This document shows, one piece after another, positions 21,531 to 33,681 of a DNA stretch of 64,000 nucleotides (position 1 is its first letter; each line of letters starts with the position of its first letter). Below the pieces are notes generated by a model that saw nothing but the letters and a program-made list of their open reading frames with translations, did not search any database and was not told the DNA's origin. A program made the translations under genes and the position numbers. The stretch is from Ananas comosus (lineage: Eukaryota; Streptophyta; Magnoliopsida; Poales; Bromeliaceae), in NCBI RefSeq assembly GCF_001540865.1, contig NC_033641.1, positions 10,427,756 through 10,491,755 of the forward strand. The letters run 5' to 3'.

Positions 21531-23781
21531 TGTAGAAAAAGAAATAGTAATATACTAGCACTATGACAATATCTTGTTCCTAGGCCTATTGTTGTCCTTG
21601 TGCGGATCTTGTTGCCGTAGTCGGTAGATCACGTTGTAAATGTTGATTCTTGTAATGCATGAAGCGCTCTTTCGTCCTCATTAATTAATAGCATGAATCT
21701 GGTGTTTTCAGTCCCAGTAGGGCTCACGGTTTGAGTTGTAGATGGCTAAGCTCCCGATTCTTGAAAGTAAGAATATGGCTTAGAACAAGTAATAGCAAGA
21801 AGTCATGATCGAGTTTGGTGGCGTGGATTTTCTTTTAAATTTTTTTACTTTTCTTTTTTCTTTTTTCCCCTTGGTTATTCTTTTGGAAAGAAGTTTGTTG
21901 TGTTAAGCACACTAATGTATATTCTCTTTGATCGGTCTCTGGTTCAACTGAACTTTGTTCTTTCGCTCCTGGTATGTTCCAACTAAACTTGTATTTGGGT
22001 TTCCTTATTTGGTGAAATTTCTTCTTAAAATGAGATTAGTTATCCTTGGATTAATTAAAGAAATCTAGGCACAGGTTGGATGTTCAAAATAACTACAAAT
22101 TTAGTATTATTCACCAAACTGAATATGAATCTGATTATGTCTATCGATAAAATTTTATCACATTTCATGCTTGATGCTTCCCATCTTAAAATTTTCAATC
22201 CGTTTTTATAATGGGACTTAAAAATTCAGAAGAAAGTGTAAATCCCTGGACTATTATAAGTAAGGTTTGCGAAGAGATACCGGGGCACTCCCAAAAGCTA
22301 TTAAGATTTAAAAATTTTAAAAAAATGTACTACAAACTTCATTATACATAGGAGTAATTTTACTATAATTAAAGGGTCTTATCTGCTTTTTTGACCAACA
22401 AAGCTACAGATTTTACTAATAATTAATATAAATAAACAGTCAAATTTAATAATCTCTCCTAAAATCACTCAAATTTAAAAAATATAGACTTGAAGAGGTG
22501 TCAAAAGAAAAAAGGACAAAATAAATAAATAGGGAAGTTTAAGTACATTTTTACCATTTATGACGGAAATTTCAACCCGCGTTGTACTCCCTCCGCCGTA
22601 AGCTTTGGATTCCATTTTGCGAGAAACTGAAAATTTCTATTTTAGGTTAAAAACGAGAGCGTCCAAAAATAGACTTATCGAAGACTCGGGTTTGGACTGG
22701 GCCCAACAAAACCCGCCCGCTATTTCTAGGCCTCAAACATCCAAATGTCCACTTCCACTCCACGTCTCTTGGGCTACTGCACAAACGGGCCTAGTGAGTT
22801 AAACCGTATGTTAATGGGCCGCATACATCAGGGCCGCGATACGGGCGCTGAGATCGAGGTGGGCTTTGTTCGAGGCCAACCTTGTCATTCATAGCTCTAC
22901 TTTCGTACATTCTCGTTTTTAACCTAAAATAGAAAGTTCTCGGTTTCACGCGACTCTTTTATATATGAAGCGTCTCTTCCCCCGAGTGAAAATAGGTGCA
23001 CAGTGTTGAAATGGGTACCGTTATTATTCCTAATGGAAACTATCCCATCGTTTATCTTGCGTTTAGTTTATGTATTCTGCATCATCTCTAACTCTTTCCC
23101 TCGATAGCCATAATCTTTGCCCAATATTTTGAAACATATTCTCAATAGTTAGTTTATCGTAATTCTCCTCCGTGTCCGAAGTTGCTAGAAATGATATCCT
23201 CATTCGCCAGAAATAAGCAGCAGCTATTTCGAGTTCTTCAAATATATACCTCATCACGCTGCTGGAATTGCTTGATGAGGATCATGGAAAGATATCAGCA
23301 GCTGCACAAGTTCCCAAATTATGTTCTCAACTCCAAATGGAACTGCTTTCACTCTTTAAAAAACAACACAGAAATCCCACCGTCTTTTAATTGCATCAGA
23401 GCAGTGAAGTTTTAGAAGCACTCCTAGATTTCTCGGCAACTCCGAATTATCAAAGTGATTGCATTTGATGAAGAAATGCATATACTGAAACTAGTTCTTA
23501 CTGGAATAAATAGTCACGTGCGTCAACGGAGGAATCTATAACTGAAAGTTCATCACGGTCTGACCATTAACTTATACAGATATCACCGAGAACAGTTCGG
23601 TCAATTATACTGTCTACAATGCCAAAAACCGAAAGACCTAAGTGTGGAAAAAATGCACATATACATGATCAAATAACATTACATATGACATTATATATAT
23701 TTACAATAAAGCCTATTCCTGAAAACTAATGGCATCTTGTGAACTCAAAAAAAAATCTGCAATGAAAAGGTATACATCAAC
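21531..23781. other. Convergent 3' regions of kinase and invertase
   Basis: The kinase 3'-UTR probably ends near 21700 and the invertase 3'-UTR reaches down from 23781. Between them are A/T-rich DNA, an inverted-repeat element (22619-22951) and a coding-like scrap around 23200-23470. In the + strand frame that scrap reads LLELLDEDHGKISAAAQVPK, with stops before and after. I do not recognise it, and there is no start or splice context. Confidence 0.5.
22619..22951. repeat. Inverted-repeat element with 40-bp arms
   Basis: Arms at 22619-22658 and 22911-22951 are near-perfect inverse copies (GCGAGAAACTGAAAATTTCT... against ...AGAAAGTTCTCGGTTTCACGC), including TATTTTAGGTTAAAAACGAG. The centre is unusually GC-rich for intergenic DNA and contains several GGGCC motifs. 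ACTCCCTCCGCC just outside the left arm resembles a Stowaway terminus, but no matching right end was found. Confidence 0.6.
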
Positions 23782-26700
23782 TTACACTATATAGGTCTTC
23801 TTCAACACTTTCCTTCCCCGTTTTCTCCGAGGTTCGACCATGATGTTCAAGGCATTAACGATCTCGGCGTCTTCTTCGTTCCACAGATTTTTTGCAGCCT
23901 CGGGCTTTTCCAGCAGCAATTTTGCTACAAGGAATCCGGCTATAGACCAAGTTTGGTATAGCCGAGCTTGCTTTCCAATGAAACGAGCTCGTTTTGAGTC
24001 ATAATATTCGGGCCATCTATCGGTTGCTATTCGCTTCTCAGCAACCTCTACAGCTTTGGCAGCAATCTCTGGCCTATTCATTTTTATGCAAGCAACTGCT
24101 AGCTGCAATTTGAAAGAAAGAGATCAGAAGTTTTGAATTATTACAATTATTTAACAAGAAAGGGGCTTTACCTACAGGAGCAATCGTGGTCATGGAAAAG
24201 TAGAATAAATGATCTATTATCACTTAAAGGCTTTCAATCAATTCCCTTTTCTCCAGGTATAAAAGAATCAGCTCATACCCCCCACAGAACATACCCAAGT
24301 TGTCGTAAGCTATCATACACTCATTAAGCCAACCAAAATCAAGTGTAGGCTACTATAATTTAAAATTAAAGCACATTGCATAGAAAGTAACACATGAAAG
24401 TGTACAATGAGATTTTGGAAGTTGTGTATATGTTTTAGGAGTTTCTGGCATGAAGAGCTGGTAAACCTACTAGAGAAACCGGGATAACTGAACAAGATAA
24501 AACAAGCTAAAGAATCACAATTGTACAGCAGGTAAGACTTTTTGGCCAACACATGGATTCCTGAAGCAAAGGGCTTGGAGATAATATGTGAATTGCAGTA
24601 TGTATAAAAATGCAACACAATCACATGCCATAGCGTAAGGTAAAATTTGAAACCAATCGATGCCGACAGAAAACTAAACATGCAAAACTGATAGATTTCA
24701 ATAGAGAGAAGAAACTGCCAACCTGCCACAGTAATGTTGGCCACGAGCCTCCATTGTGGTATGACCAAGGCCTGCATCAATAACAAACATAACAAATATA
24801 ACAAGATAATAAGTGCAAAATAGAAAAAAACAAAAAAGAACAAGGACCAAAACTGTAAGTAATTACGTATTTTTGGGATCGCTGCCGGTGATGATTCGCC
24901 ATTCCTGGCCCTCAAGAGTAGGATAACATATCTTAAATGGCATATCAGCCACTAAATCAGACCACTTAGCCTCAATCAGATCCAATATGGCATGCGATTG
25001 GTGTGTCGTGGCTAAGCTGCTCACTATAGACCACAGATTCCCCAAAGAAAAGAAACGAAAATCCATGTGGGCGGGTTGCAAATTCCCAATGAGGTAGCCA
25101 CCCTTACAGGGCATCCACTCCACTAGCCATGGAGAGACCTGATCCGGGTAAATGTTGAATTTGTTGACAGCATCATAAGAATATTCCTCTGTTTTATATC
25201 GGTATATCTCATTGAGTTTTTGCATGTCGACCCAGTAATACTCCCTAATGTGAAAGGATAGTGCTATCAGCCTATTATTTAATGCCCGAATAAGATCTGC
25301 CGATCCATCCTCAGGTGCCAGCATTTCACGAGCACATAGGAGAGCTGAATAAAATAGTGCCTGCAGAAAACCATAATCATCAAGGGGGGAAAAATTATTT
25401 GGTTCTATCACTAAGAAAAGTTTCTCTCCACTAGAAAGAAATTATGAATAGCATAATGGTTTATAGATATCCGGAATAATATTTCATAATGATTAACCGT
25501 TTTGGAAGATGATTTGCAAGTAAGATGTAACTGAACTCTTATAATAAAGCTCGTAAATAATTGGAAGAATCAAGAGACTTTGGAGCAGACATGCTAGTGG
25601 CCCAATGCAAGCAACACCACTTACAAAAATTTGGAAGAAAGGGAAAATAGGTGGAGTGTTTTCTAGACATGAAAGTTGAAAAAAAAAAGGAAAAAGAAAA
25701 TTGTCTCTGATTGATCAAAATGATACTTATAGTTCCGCTTAAATTTGTTGTATGCTGAAGATAATACTGATATAATGCAAAATATAAGGCTAATAGACAA
25801 TCCAGCATAATCATATACATCCACATAGGATAACTTTTTGTACCAGCACCCAAAAAAAAGTTACATCAAATGGTCGAATTTGTGCACCAAATTGTAGCTA
25901 CCTCCTTAGTCAAAACAAAGCAATTTTGGGGTTATTTTAGCATATGATACTGATGGATCTTTCAAGAATCTTAACAACTCTAAATCAAATAGTATGTCCT
26001 AATGGTGAATAAATCATTCTTTCACAGGACTTAAAATTCTCATGCCACCATGCAATACACACACAGAGAAAAAAAAAAAAAAACTGAAGAGCAAGCAATG
26101 TTTTTTACACTCCGCACATGTCATCCAGTATCATGACAAACATTACTTCTTATCGAGCTATATGATGCGATTGTGAACAACTTTTTGTGAGATTTATGAT
26201 AGAACATCTCACTAAGTTACTAGAGTCTTGTGCTCTAATGCAATCTAGACCATAAGAAAGGGAAAAAAATACAAATTACAAAATTCTTTGTCAAATTTAC
26301 CTGAATTTCTAGCGGGTGGCCATGAATTCCCATACGGCGATCAATCATGCACGAGCCGTCCGTTACCAGTAATGTAGGGAACATATCAAAGCCATCCGCA
26401 AGACAAAGCTTCAGGATCATTTTGATTCCAGTCTGGACATCAATTCTCTCCTGAACTGACAAATCCCCAGAGCATTTTCCATATGCTCTGAGCAATATAA
26501 TCCACCATAATCCTATTGAAATTCAAGGTTTTCAGGGAACGCGCAACAATCATGAAGAAAAGAGCACGTATTGAGAAAAGGATAAAATTAATGAATTCCC
26601 TACATAATCCTAATATTATGATTTGGGCTTGTCACTTAGACAGCGCCCAAACATTTCACCTCTAGTCCCTGAACTTTCTCAGATATTGCAATTCCATTCC

Positions 26701-28479
26701 TAACCATCCAAACAATCTAAGTACTCTCCTGCAAAAGGATCATCTTACCCCTGCTCTAGAAAAATTTTGTTATTTCAGCGTACTATCAAATATCTTTAAA
26801 AAGTCCACTTCATAGGAACAAATTGTGTTTCCAGATTTCCCTTTAAGCAGCCAGGGATGAAATTGCAGCATAACCAAAATCTCAGGACAAGTGCTTAAAT
26901 CAAAAGTTTAGGGACAAAATTGCAACATATAGATGGTACAGGACTACAAGGACCATTTTTCTAGTTTACACTAGAAAAATTTAGCACATTTTAATAGATA
27001 ATTCAGGACAATCATCTTCTCTGCTAATAATATTACCCGAATCAACAGGTGCTACACGTCCTATTGCAGCCTCTCCGAAATCAGGGTCCAAAACCTCCTC
27101 AGTTGCAGAATCATCACCATCTAGTGGAACTGTCCGCACCTTAAAGCTGGCAGGCATAAGCCCCTGCCCTGGACTGTGGCAATCCATTGTTTTCTCCCAG
27201 CTCTACAAAGTGAAAACATAGACCGGATGATATTAACTGTAGGAATTAAACATAAAAAAGTCTGGCTTTTAATGACACTAAACTATTTTATGTGCAGAGC
27301 TGCTACGCAAAAATTTGTCCTCAGAAAATCTTACTCTGTCAAGCTAACAAGACAAAAAATTAGATGCTTCATAATCTGGTTCGTCATGCTCAATTTTGAA
27401 GAAGGTGATGACAAAAGATCAGGGCAATTAACTTAGTAACCCATTGAAAGTAAATAATTAGATTTTTCTGACTCTGCAGCGATTGATTGCTGGAAATATT
27501 GAGATAAGTCAAGACATGCTTAAAAAGAAAAGATGTGGGAGTGATTGTAGGAATTGAAGTTACTAGTATGCCACTAGAGTGATTAAACAATGGTTAGAAA
27601 ATTCAACATACCAAAGTCTTTAAAAAGAGAATTACGTGATTTCTTAAAATAATGCCTCCAATAGTAACGATCGATGACTTCCCAAATAAATAAGATAAAG
27701 AAACTGTATAAATTGCTATCAATAACGACACAAACATATATTTTAACTGCAGTAAATTTAGTGGGACAAGAAGGAAGCTGTAAGAATATTACCTGAAGTT
27801 GAAGAGTGTGAAGAATGAAGTTGCGGACGATATCGTACTCTCCCTTCAAAAGGAACGCGATCCCGGAAGGTATAAAGTCACGAATGAATACCTGATCATA
27901 GTTCAATACATTGCTATCTGATGGGTCCTTTGCAGCAATTGTTCCCACCGGACTGCCACAATAAAAAACCATGGATTCCTGTAAAAGGCGCCAAGCTTCG
28001 TCCTCAACAGAGTTTCCCCTTTTCTTCGGCGATGCACTATTAGCTGCTCCAACAGGTGTAGATTTATCGTCACTACTTTCAATAACTCCATTTTCAAAAC
28101 CAATAGCTTTTTGGCCATTCACGTCACCGAGAACCTGGCTTGCTTTACTCACTGCATCTTTTACCCAAGTTCCATTTGTCCCATTTCCATCCTCATTAGT
28201 TATTTCAGCTATTTTCTCAATTCGCTGACATTGAGTCGTTACAAACTGAGATCTATGATAGGCGGGCAGGGTCCCACATAGCCTTGGAAAATTTTGGCGT
28301 GTATCGGAATTAGAAGACGCTCTTAAATACAAAGGAGCTCTCTTTCTCCTACCATTTCGATTAATTTTTAATGGAGAAAGGAAGGGCAAAGTGTTCGGCG
28401 AAAGAGGACAACAATAGTGACCTGGTATTGTCCCGGACATAACGAGAAGAGATGCAGCTTCTAAGATTTCCATATTCAT
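23782..28479 (-). CDS. Alkaline/neutral invertase (GH100), plastid/mitochondrial type
   Basis: Six exons on the minus strand: 28479-27793, 27202-27037, 26512-26301, 25360-24867, 24771-24723 and 24102-23782. All introns are GT-AG with consistent phases, giving 642 residues. The enzyme hydrolyses sucrose to glucose and fructose. Catalytic-domain blocks include [88 protein letters not shown] and [18 protein letters not shown]. About 155 N-terminal residues precede the domain, with a basic [13 protein letters not shown] stretch that suggests organelle import. This resembles Arabidopsis A/N-InvE rather than the short cytosolic CINV group. Two in-frame start codons (28479 and 28473) are possible. 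Targeting is inferred. Confidence 0.93.
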
Positions 28480-29200
28480 AGATCTCAGAGTCTCACAGTG
28501 AATGTTCCTTGTTGCTGTGTAAAGCTATGTAGAAGCTACACTGCATACGGTATCTATAACACTGGCGAAAGAGGAAAATAAAGCAGCAATAACATACAGT
28601 AAGAATAAGGGATAGATCATTTAAACACGAGTAACAAATTGTGCTCGTTAATCGCTTTCCATACTCTAAAACTAAACAATAACATCTCGTTTACAAATTT
28701 TAAGATCCGGAAACACGTACTTCCATCAGCTGAGTACGATCAAAACTAGTTCATCGATCGCCAAATCAAATCAAAACCAAAAGCACGAATCAATTAGAAC
28801 AAACAAAGATCCGCAAACATGCGCAAACCAAAAAACTCGAGAAAACACGAATCAGAATCGCCAGATCCAAAAAAGCACTCGGAAACATGTTCCAATCACA
28901 TCCACACGAACAACACACCACTAAATTAAACGAATTCGAGAGCAAAATCTCACCTGGCGCCGCCCCGATCTCACGGGAACCAAATCCAAATAGAATAATT
29001 TGATCCGAGAAAGATGAATTGAGCAAAGGGATCGGAGAAATGGCGATGCCCTAAATTTATTAAGACGATAATAAGAAAATAATTTATCGTCTCCTTCGTG
29101 ATTATTACGGGCGATGATGCTTCGCTCTCACAAACACAGAGAAGGCGACGAAAGAGGAAACCTCGATGAGTTTTGCGCTCTACGCAAATGCGCTTTTTTT
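28480..29200 (-). promoter_or_regulatory. Invertase leader, leader intron and promoter
   Basis: A donor-like CGCCAG|GTGAGA on the minus strand at 28954/28953 suggests a non-coding first exon (about 29160-28954) and a leader intron of about 450 bp ending before the ATG at 28479. GGGCCCAA at 29232-29239 on the promoter side is a site-II-like motif. Boundaries are inferred from consensus only. Confidence 0.45.
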
Positions 29201-29818
29201 TTCCGGAGATAAAAAAAAAAGCGTATATTATTGGGCCCGACCCTACTTAATCGGATACTCGAATCCCAGTTTTTTTTGGTAATTATTAATTATTTTCCTG
29301 GTTTTTAGTTTAAATTAATTAAATTTTGAGTTGATCTTGGTAATAAACTCTAATAAGGCGAAGTTTAGGAGCTGTTTGATTTGTCGAAAAAGCGTGAAAA
29401 AAAAAAAGTTTTGAGAAAAGAGTGTTTCATGGGAATTTTTATTTCAGTTTTTTTTATCCTTTAGTTAAAAAAAAGTTGCTTTTTTAAATTTTTTCAAATT
29501 TTATGACTAATTAATATTTTTGTTTGTCAAATTTTTTTTAGAACAATAGAAATACTAGATTTTTTTTATAACATTTAGAAAAATCTTTTCATGAAAGCTA
29601 ATTCTTTTTGAAATTAAATGGACAGAAAAAAAATCTTTAAAAATATTTTCACTTTTTTTCAGAACTAAACAGCCCTCCAAAAAGAGGAGGAAAAAATTCT
29701 ATCGTTAACCCAATTCCCGATTAATCTCTCCATTAAAGGAAATAAGTAATACATTTAAAGAGAGATATATATGTATATTTATTTAACTACGACTATAGTT
29801 TTTAAAACTAATAATTTA
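29201..29818. other. Spacer with possible small hAT-like MITE
   Basis: A/T-rich spacer between the invertase promoter and the LINE 3' end. Near 29370 GGAGCTGTTTGATTTG and near 29660-29677 its rough inverse (AACTAAACAGCCCTCC) could bound a non-autonomous element of about 310 bp. No clear target duplication was found. No gene. Confidence 0.35.
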
Positions 29819-29832
29819 TTTTTTTGAGAAAT

Positions 29833-29848
29833 AGGTAGCAAGCTACCT
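29833..29848 (-). other. LINE 3'-terminal stem-loop
   Basis: AGGTAGC and GCTACCT form a perfect 7-bp stem with a 2-base loop, directly before TATTTCTC and the A-run. Copy 3 keeps a 6-bp version at 44898-44914 (AGGTAG/CTACCT), and copy 2 a decayed one. In stringent-type LINEs a 3' hairpin is the template recognition signal for reverse transcriptase; applying that here is inference. Confidence 0.6.
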
Positions 29849-30031
29849 GCTTCATTCATTAAGTAACATGAATTTAGCATACAAACTGGAAGCAGCTAGG
29901 GCCTCCGAACCGAGGGAACGAAGAAAAAACAAGAGAACAAAAACCAGGTCCGTGCGACCCAGGAAACAAGTGAAAACCAAATTAAACAAAAATGGGAAAA
30001 CGGAGGGCAAAGCGCAGATCTCGGGAGAGAA

Positions 30032-33000
30032 TCAAAGTGCTCCGTTCCAGGCATCGATCAAAACGGCGACACGTTCGAGAGCCCGGGAAACATTAAGAGG
30101 TACGTCGCGGAAGCAAATGCCGTTACGCTCCGTCCAGATAACCCACCAAATTGCCGCCAACTTGGTTAAAATATTTGATCTCGTTACAGCCTCGGGAATG
30201 TCCGAGAACTGTGTCCAAAGCTGTCGTACATCCCCCTCATCCGAATCCGCCTCCACTAAGGCTCCTACTTTAAAACGGAGAAATCTGACAACGATACAGT
30301 CGTGGAAAAGGTGATCAGCTGTTTCGGGTAGTAGCACACAGAACCTGCAGTGCTGCTCCACAATGCACCCTCGACGAAGCAGTCTGTCTGCCGTAGGTAA
30401 TCTCTTTCGAAGTAGAATCCATATGAAAACTTTGTGCTTGAGCGGGATTTTTAACCCCCAAAGTTGATCGTACAAAGTATCAATCTGTCCTCCGTCGGTG
30501 ATGAATTCGTAAAGTGATTTGACGGTAAAATTTTGGTTATTGGTCCATCGCCACTTTAGTTTGTCATGTGAATCCGAAGGGGTATAGTGGGAGAGTAGGT
30601 TTTTGAGCATCGCAGTCTGTTGGCTGTTCTGACCATTGTTACGAATAGCAAAGCCTCTGGTTATAAAGCGCCATCTCCATCCTCTTTCGTTCCAACATTG
30701 AGAAACCGTAGCTTCCTGGTTTGCGATTCTGCTGAAGATTCGTGGAAATCGGGTACTAAGGGGTGTTTCTTCGATCCAAATATCCGACCACCACCTGATG
30801 TTTTTCCCATTGCCGAGAACATACGAAACCCCGCTTTTGAACACGTCTTGACTACTCATCACGCTTCTCCACCACTGGGAGTAGGGTCTGAAGGATTTAC
30901 CTTCACGTAACGGCCTTCTTCTGGTGTAATATAATGCAGTGATCAGCCTCCCCCATAACAGCGATTTCTCATTGAAGAAACGCCACCACCATTTTGCTAA
31001 AAGCGCCTTATTCATTGCTTCCATATCCTTTACCCCTAGGCCTCCTTCTTTTTTGCTCCTACAAATCGTTTTCCAACCGACGAGGCATGAACCTCCCGCA
31101 ATTTTTGAACATCCTTTCCAAAAGAAGGATCTTCTAAGCGCTTCAATGCGCTTCAACACCCATTGCGGTGCTTTGAAGATTGCAAAGTAGAATAACGGAA
31201 GATTCGAGAGTACCGAGTTGACCAAGATGAGTCTCCCCCCTTGAGAGAGGAGTTTTGCTTTCCATCCTTCAATACGCGTCTCAATGCGGTTGATGATCGG
31301 CGTCCACTCTTCCTTACGAAGGGGGTTGATATGTAGCGGAAGGCCCAAGTAGCGGAACGGTAGGCTACCTACTCTGCACCCCAAAATATCCGCATATCGT
31401 TTCGCTCTGTTTGCGGTGATTCCCAGGTGGTAGAGTTCCGTCTTGTTCATATTTATCTTAAGGCCAGATGCCCATTCGAACATCTTCCAAATGAAAAGTA
31501 GGTTACGCATAGCGGACTTCGTGGGTTTTGAGAAGAATAATGTATCATCCGCATACTGCAGAATCACTGTCTGGCTCTCGTCTGAGGGTCCTATTCCCTG
31601 AAGTAAATTATTAGCCCTTGCTGCTTCCGTGACCCTAGCCAGACAGTCGGCCACTAGAATGAATAAGTAGGGGGATAGCGGGTGCCCCTGTCTCAGTCCC
31701 CTCCTTGTTTTCATCCAGTTAGTCGGTGAGCCGTTTACTAAAATGGCTATTTTAGCGTTACAAATACATTGTTCGATCCAGTTCCACCATTTGTCATTGA
31801 ACCCAAGCCACCTTAAAATACTTTGCAAGAACCTCCAGCTGACTTTGTCATAAGCTTTCTCGAAATCCACCTTAACACTGATGCACTCCCTATTGGTTTT
31901 TGCACACCAGTTGAGAAGTTCAGACGCCGTGACGAAGGAATTGGCTAATAAACGATCTTTCAGGAAAGCCGATTGTGCGGGGGAGATTATAGATGGTAAG
32001 ACCCCCGCGAGTCTGTTCGCAAGAACTTTAGAGATAATCTTTTGAATTCCGTTCAAGAGGCAAATCGGTCTGAAATCATTAACCAGGCATGCTCCTTCCT
32101 TTTTGGGGATTAAACATACATAAGTGTAGTCAACCGGTGCCGTAAAGAGGTCCATGGTCTGCAGGTCTCTGAAGATATCAAGAATGTTGTCCTTAACTGT
32201 CTCCCAGAAATGTTGGAAAAAGATTAGCGGGAAGCCGTCGGGACCAGGCGCCTTGTCACTCCCTAGTTGAAAGGTAGCTTTTTTAATTTCATCTATAGTG
32301 AAGGGGCTCGTGAGAGAGTCAGAGTCAGGTAAGGCATCCGCACGGTACAAGTCGGCCCAATCACCGAAAGAAGGCGGGTCATCTTCCACGTTCCCAAAGA
32401 GACATTTAAAGGATTGAAAGAAACATGATTTCATATGCGCTTCGTTGCTGATTTGTGTTCCCTCCTTGTCTTCAATAAACTGAATCTTGTTGCAACGCTT
32501 CTGCCCATTGGCCACTGCATGGAAAAACTTTGTATTGCTGTCTCCTTCCTTTAGCCAGTGCTGTTTAGCTCTCGTTTTCCACAGGATTTCTTCCTCCTTC
32601 AGTATGAGTTGGAGCTGCACTTTAAGGTCTACACGTTTATCCCGTTCTTCCTGAGTCAAGATGTTCCGTTCCTCCAAAAGATCGATGCACCGAATTTCTT
32701 CCTGTAATGATCTTATCGCGTTGGATATACTATGAAATTTCGTTTTGCACCATTCCTTCATCCTGTTTCTGCAATGTCTCAACTTCGCCGTTAGCGTGAG
32801 GATGGCTGACCTTTGACCGGGTACTTCATTCCACCAGATCGGTACGTAATTTGTGAAGTCCGCCCTAGTAAGCCATACCCTCTCGAAACGAAACCTCCGC
32901 TGAGTGTGAGAGTTTCCAGTCTCGAGTAATAAAGGGGTGTGATCGGAGGTAATTCTAGGTAGCGCGGATACCCTGCTAAACGGGAAAACTTGATCCCATT

Positions 33001-33619
33001 CCGTCGAGACAAGGAATCTATCCAGTTTGGCCAGAGTTGGTGAGCGTTGCATGTTAGACCAAGTAAAATTTTGATTGGAAATAGGCAGGTCGATGACTTC
33101 GAGATTTGAAATGAGGTCAGAGAACATTGACATCGCTTTAAAGCTCCACTGGTTCCCGGTGTGTTCGGCCTGGTTTCTAGTAAAGTTGAAATCCCCACAA
33201 ATAACCCATTTACAGTTGGAACAAACTGCGCCGAGGGCGAGGAGCTCAGCACAGAACTCTTCTTTCCCATCCCAAGATGGCGGTCCATATACATTCGAAA
33301 GGTAAAAGCTCGTATTACTGTTAATATGTTTCAAGTTGAGGGTGAGCGAGTGTTCGCGCACCAACGCCTCCGTACAATCGAAAAATTTGGAGTTCCAACA
33401 TGTGAATAGACCGCCCGATGCTCCCATTGCGGGAATAAAGTGACATCTGTCGAAACTCGAGCCGCAGCAAGACCGAAGAAAGGAACGAGACACCGAATCC
33501 ACTTTAGATTCTTGGATACAAACCACCGAGCAATAGTGTTTAGAGAGAATAGATCTAACACTCCGACGCTTACAAGGGTCGTTCAGACCGCGAACATTCC
33601 ACGTAATAATATTAAACAT
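30032..33619 (-). CDS. LINE ORF2: endonuclease / reverse transcriptase
   Basis: An unbroken ORF of about 1195 residues from the ATG at 33619 (MFNIITWNVRGLN). The frame is also open upstream to 33745, but the motif-adjacent ATG is preferred. The apurinic-type endonuclease domain (first ~220 residues) retains WNVRGLN, QESK, NVYGP, GDFNF and SDHTPL. The reverse transcriptase retains FRPICLLN, VDFEKAYDKV, GLRQGHPLSPYLF and YADDTLFF (about 31555-31544). A C-terminal zf-RVT region has the CxxC...HLFxxC pattern of plant LINEs. The enzyme nicks target DNA and primes reverse transcription there. All motifs I checked are intact and no stop or frameshift is visible. Confidence 0.93.
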   Translation of the reverse strand: MFNIITWNVRGLNDPCKRRSVRSILSKHYCSVVCIQESKVDSVSRSFLRSCCGSSFDRCHFIPAMGASGGLFTCWNSKFFDCTEALVREHSLTLNLKHINSNTSFYLSNVYGPPSWDGKEEFCAELLALGAVCSNCKWVICGDFNFTRNQAEHTGNQWSFKAMSMFSDLISNLEVIDLPISNQNFTWSNMQRSPTLAKLDRFLVSTEWDQVFPFSRVSALPRITSDHTPLLLETGNSHTQRRFRFERVWLTRADFTNYVPIWWNEVPGQRSAILTLTAKLRHCRNRMKEWCKTKFHSISNAIRSLQEEIRCIDLLEERNILTQEERDKRVDLKVQLQLILKEEEILWKTRAKQHWLKEGDSNTKFFHAVANGQKRCNKIQFIEDKEGTQISNEAHMKSCFFQSFKCLFGNVEDDPPSFGDWADLYRADALPDSDSLTSPFTIDEIKKATFQLGSDKAPGPDGFPLIFFQHFWETVKDNILDIFRDLQTMDLFTAPVDYTYVCLIPKKEGACLVNDFRPICLLNGIQKIISKVLANRLAGVLPSIISPAQSAFLKDRLLANSFVTASELLNWCAKTNRECISVKVDFEKAYDKVSWRFLQSILRWLGFNDKWWNWIEQCICNAKIAILVNGSPTNWMKTRRGLRQGHPLSPYLFILVADCLARVTEAARANNLLQGIGPSDESQTVILQYADDTLFFSKPTKSAMRNLLFIWKMFEWASGLKINMNKTELYHLGITANRAKRYADILGCRVGSLPFRYLGLPLHINPLRKEEWTPIINRIETRIEGWKAKLLSQGGRLILVNSVLSNLPLFYFAIFKAPQWVLKRIEALRRSFFWKGCSKIAGGSCLVGWKTICRSKKEGGLGVKDMEAMNKALLAKWWWRFFNEKSLLWGRLITALYYTRRRPLREGKSFRPYSQWWRSVMSSQDVFKSGVSYVLGNGKNIRWWSDIWIEETPLSTRFPRIFSRIANQEATVSQCWNERGWRWRFITRGFAIRNNGQNSQQTAMLKNLLSHYTPSDSHDKLKWRWTNNQNFTVKSLYEFITDGGQIDTLYDQLWGLKIPLKHKVFIWILLRKRLPTADRLLRRGCIVEQHCRFCVLLPETADHLFHDCIVVRFLRFKVGALVEADSDEGDVRQLWTQFSDIPEAVTRSNILTKLAAIWWVIWTERNGICFRDVPLNVSRALERVAVLIDAWNGAL

Positions 33620-33681
33620 AGGAAAAGCGACACACACCCAAAAAGCAGCCCAACCGCAGATAAAGACCCACCCACTACAGG

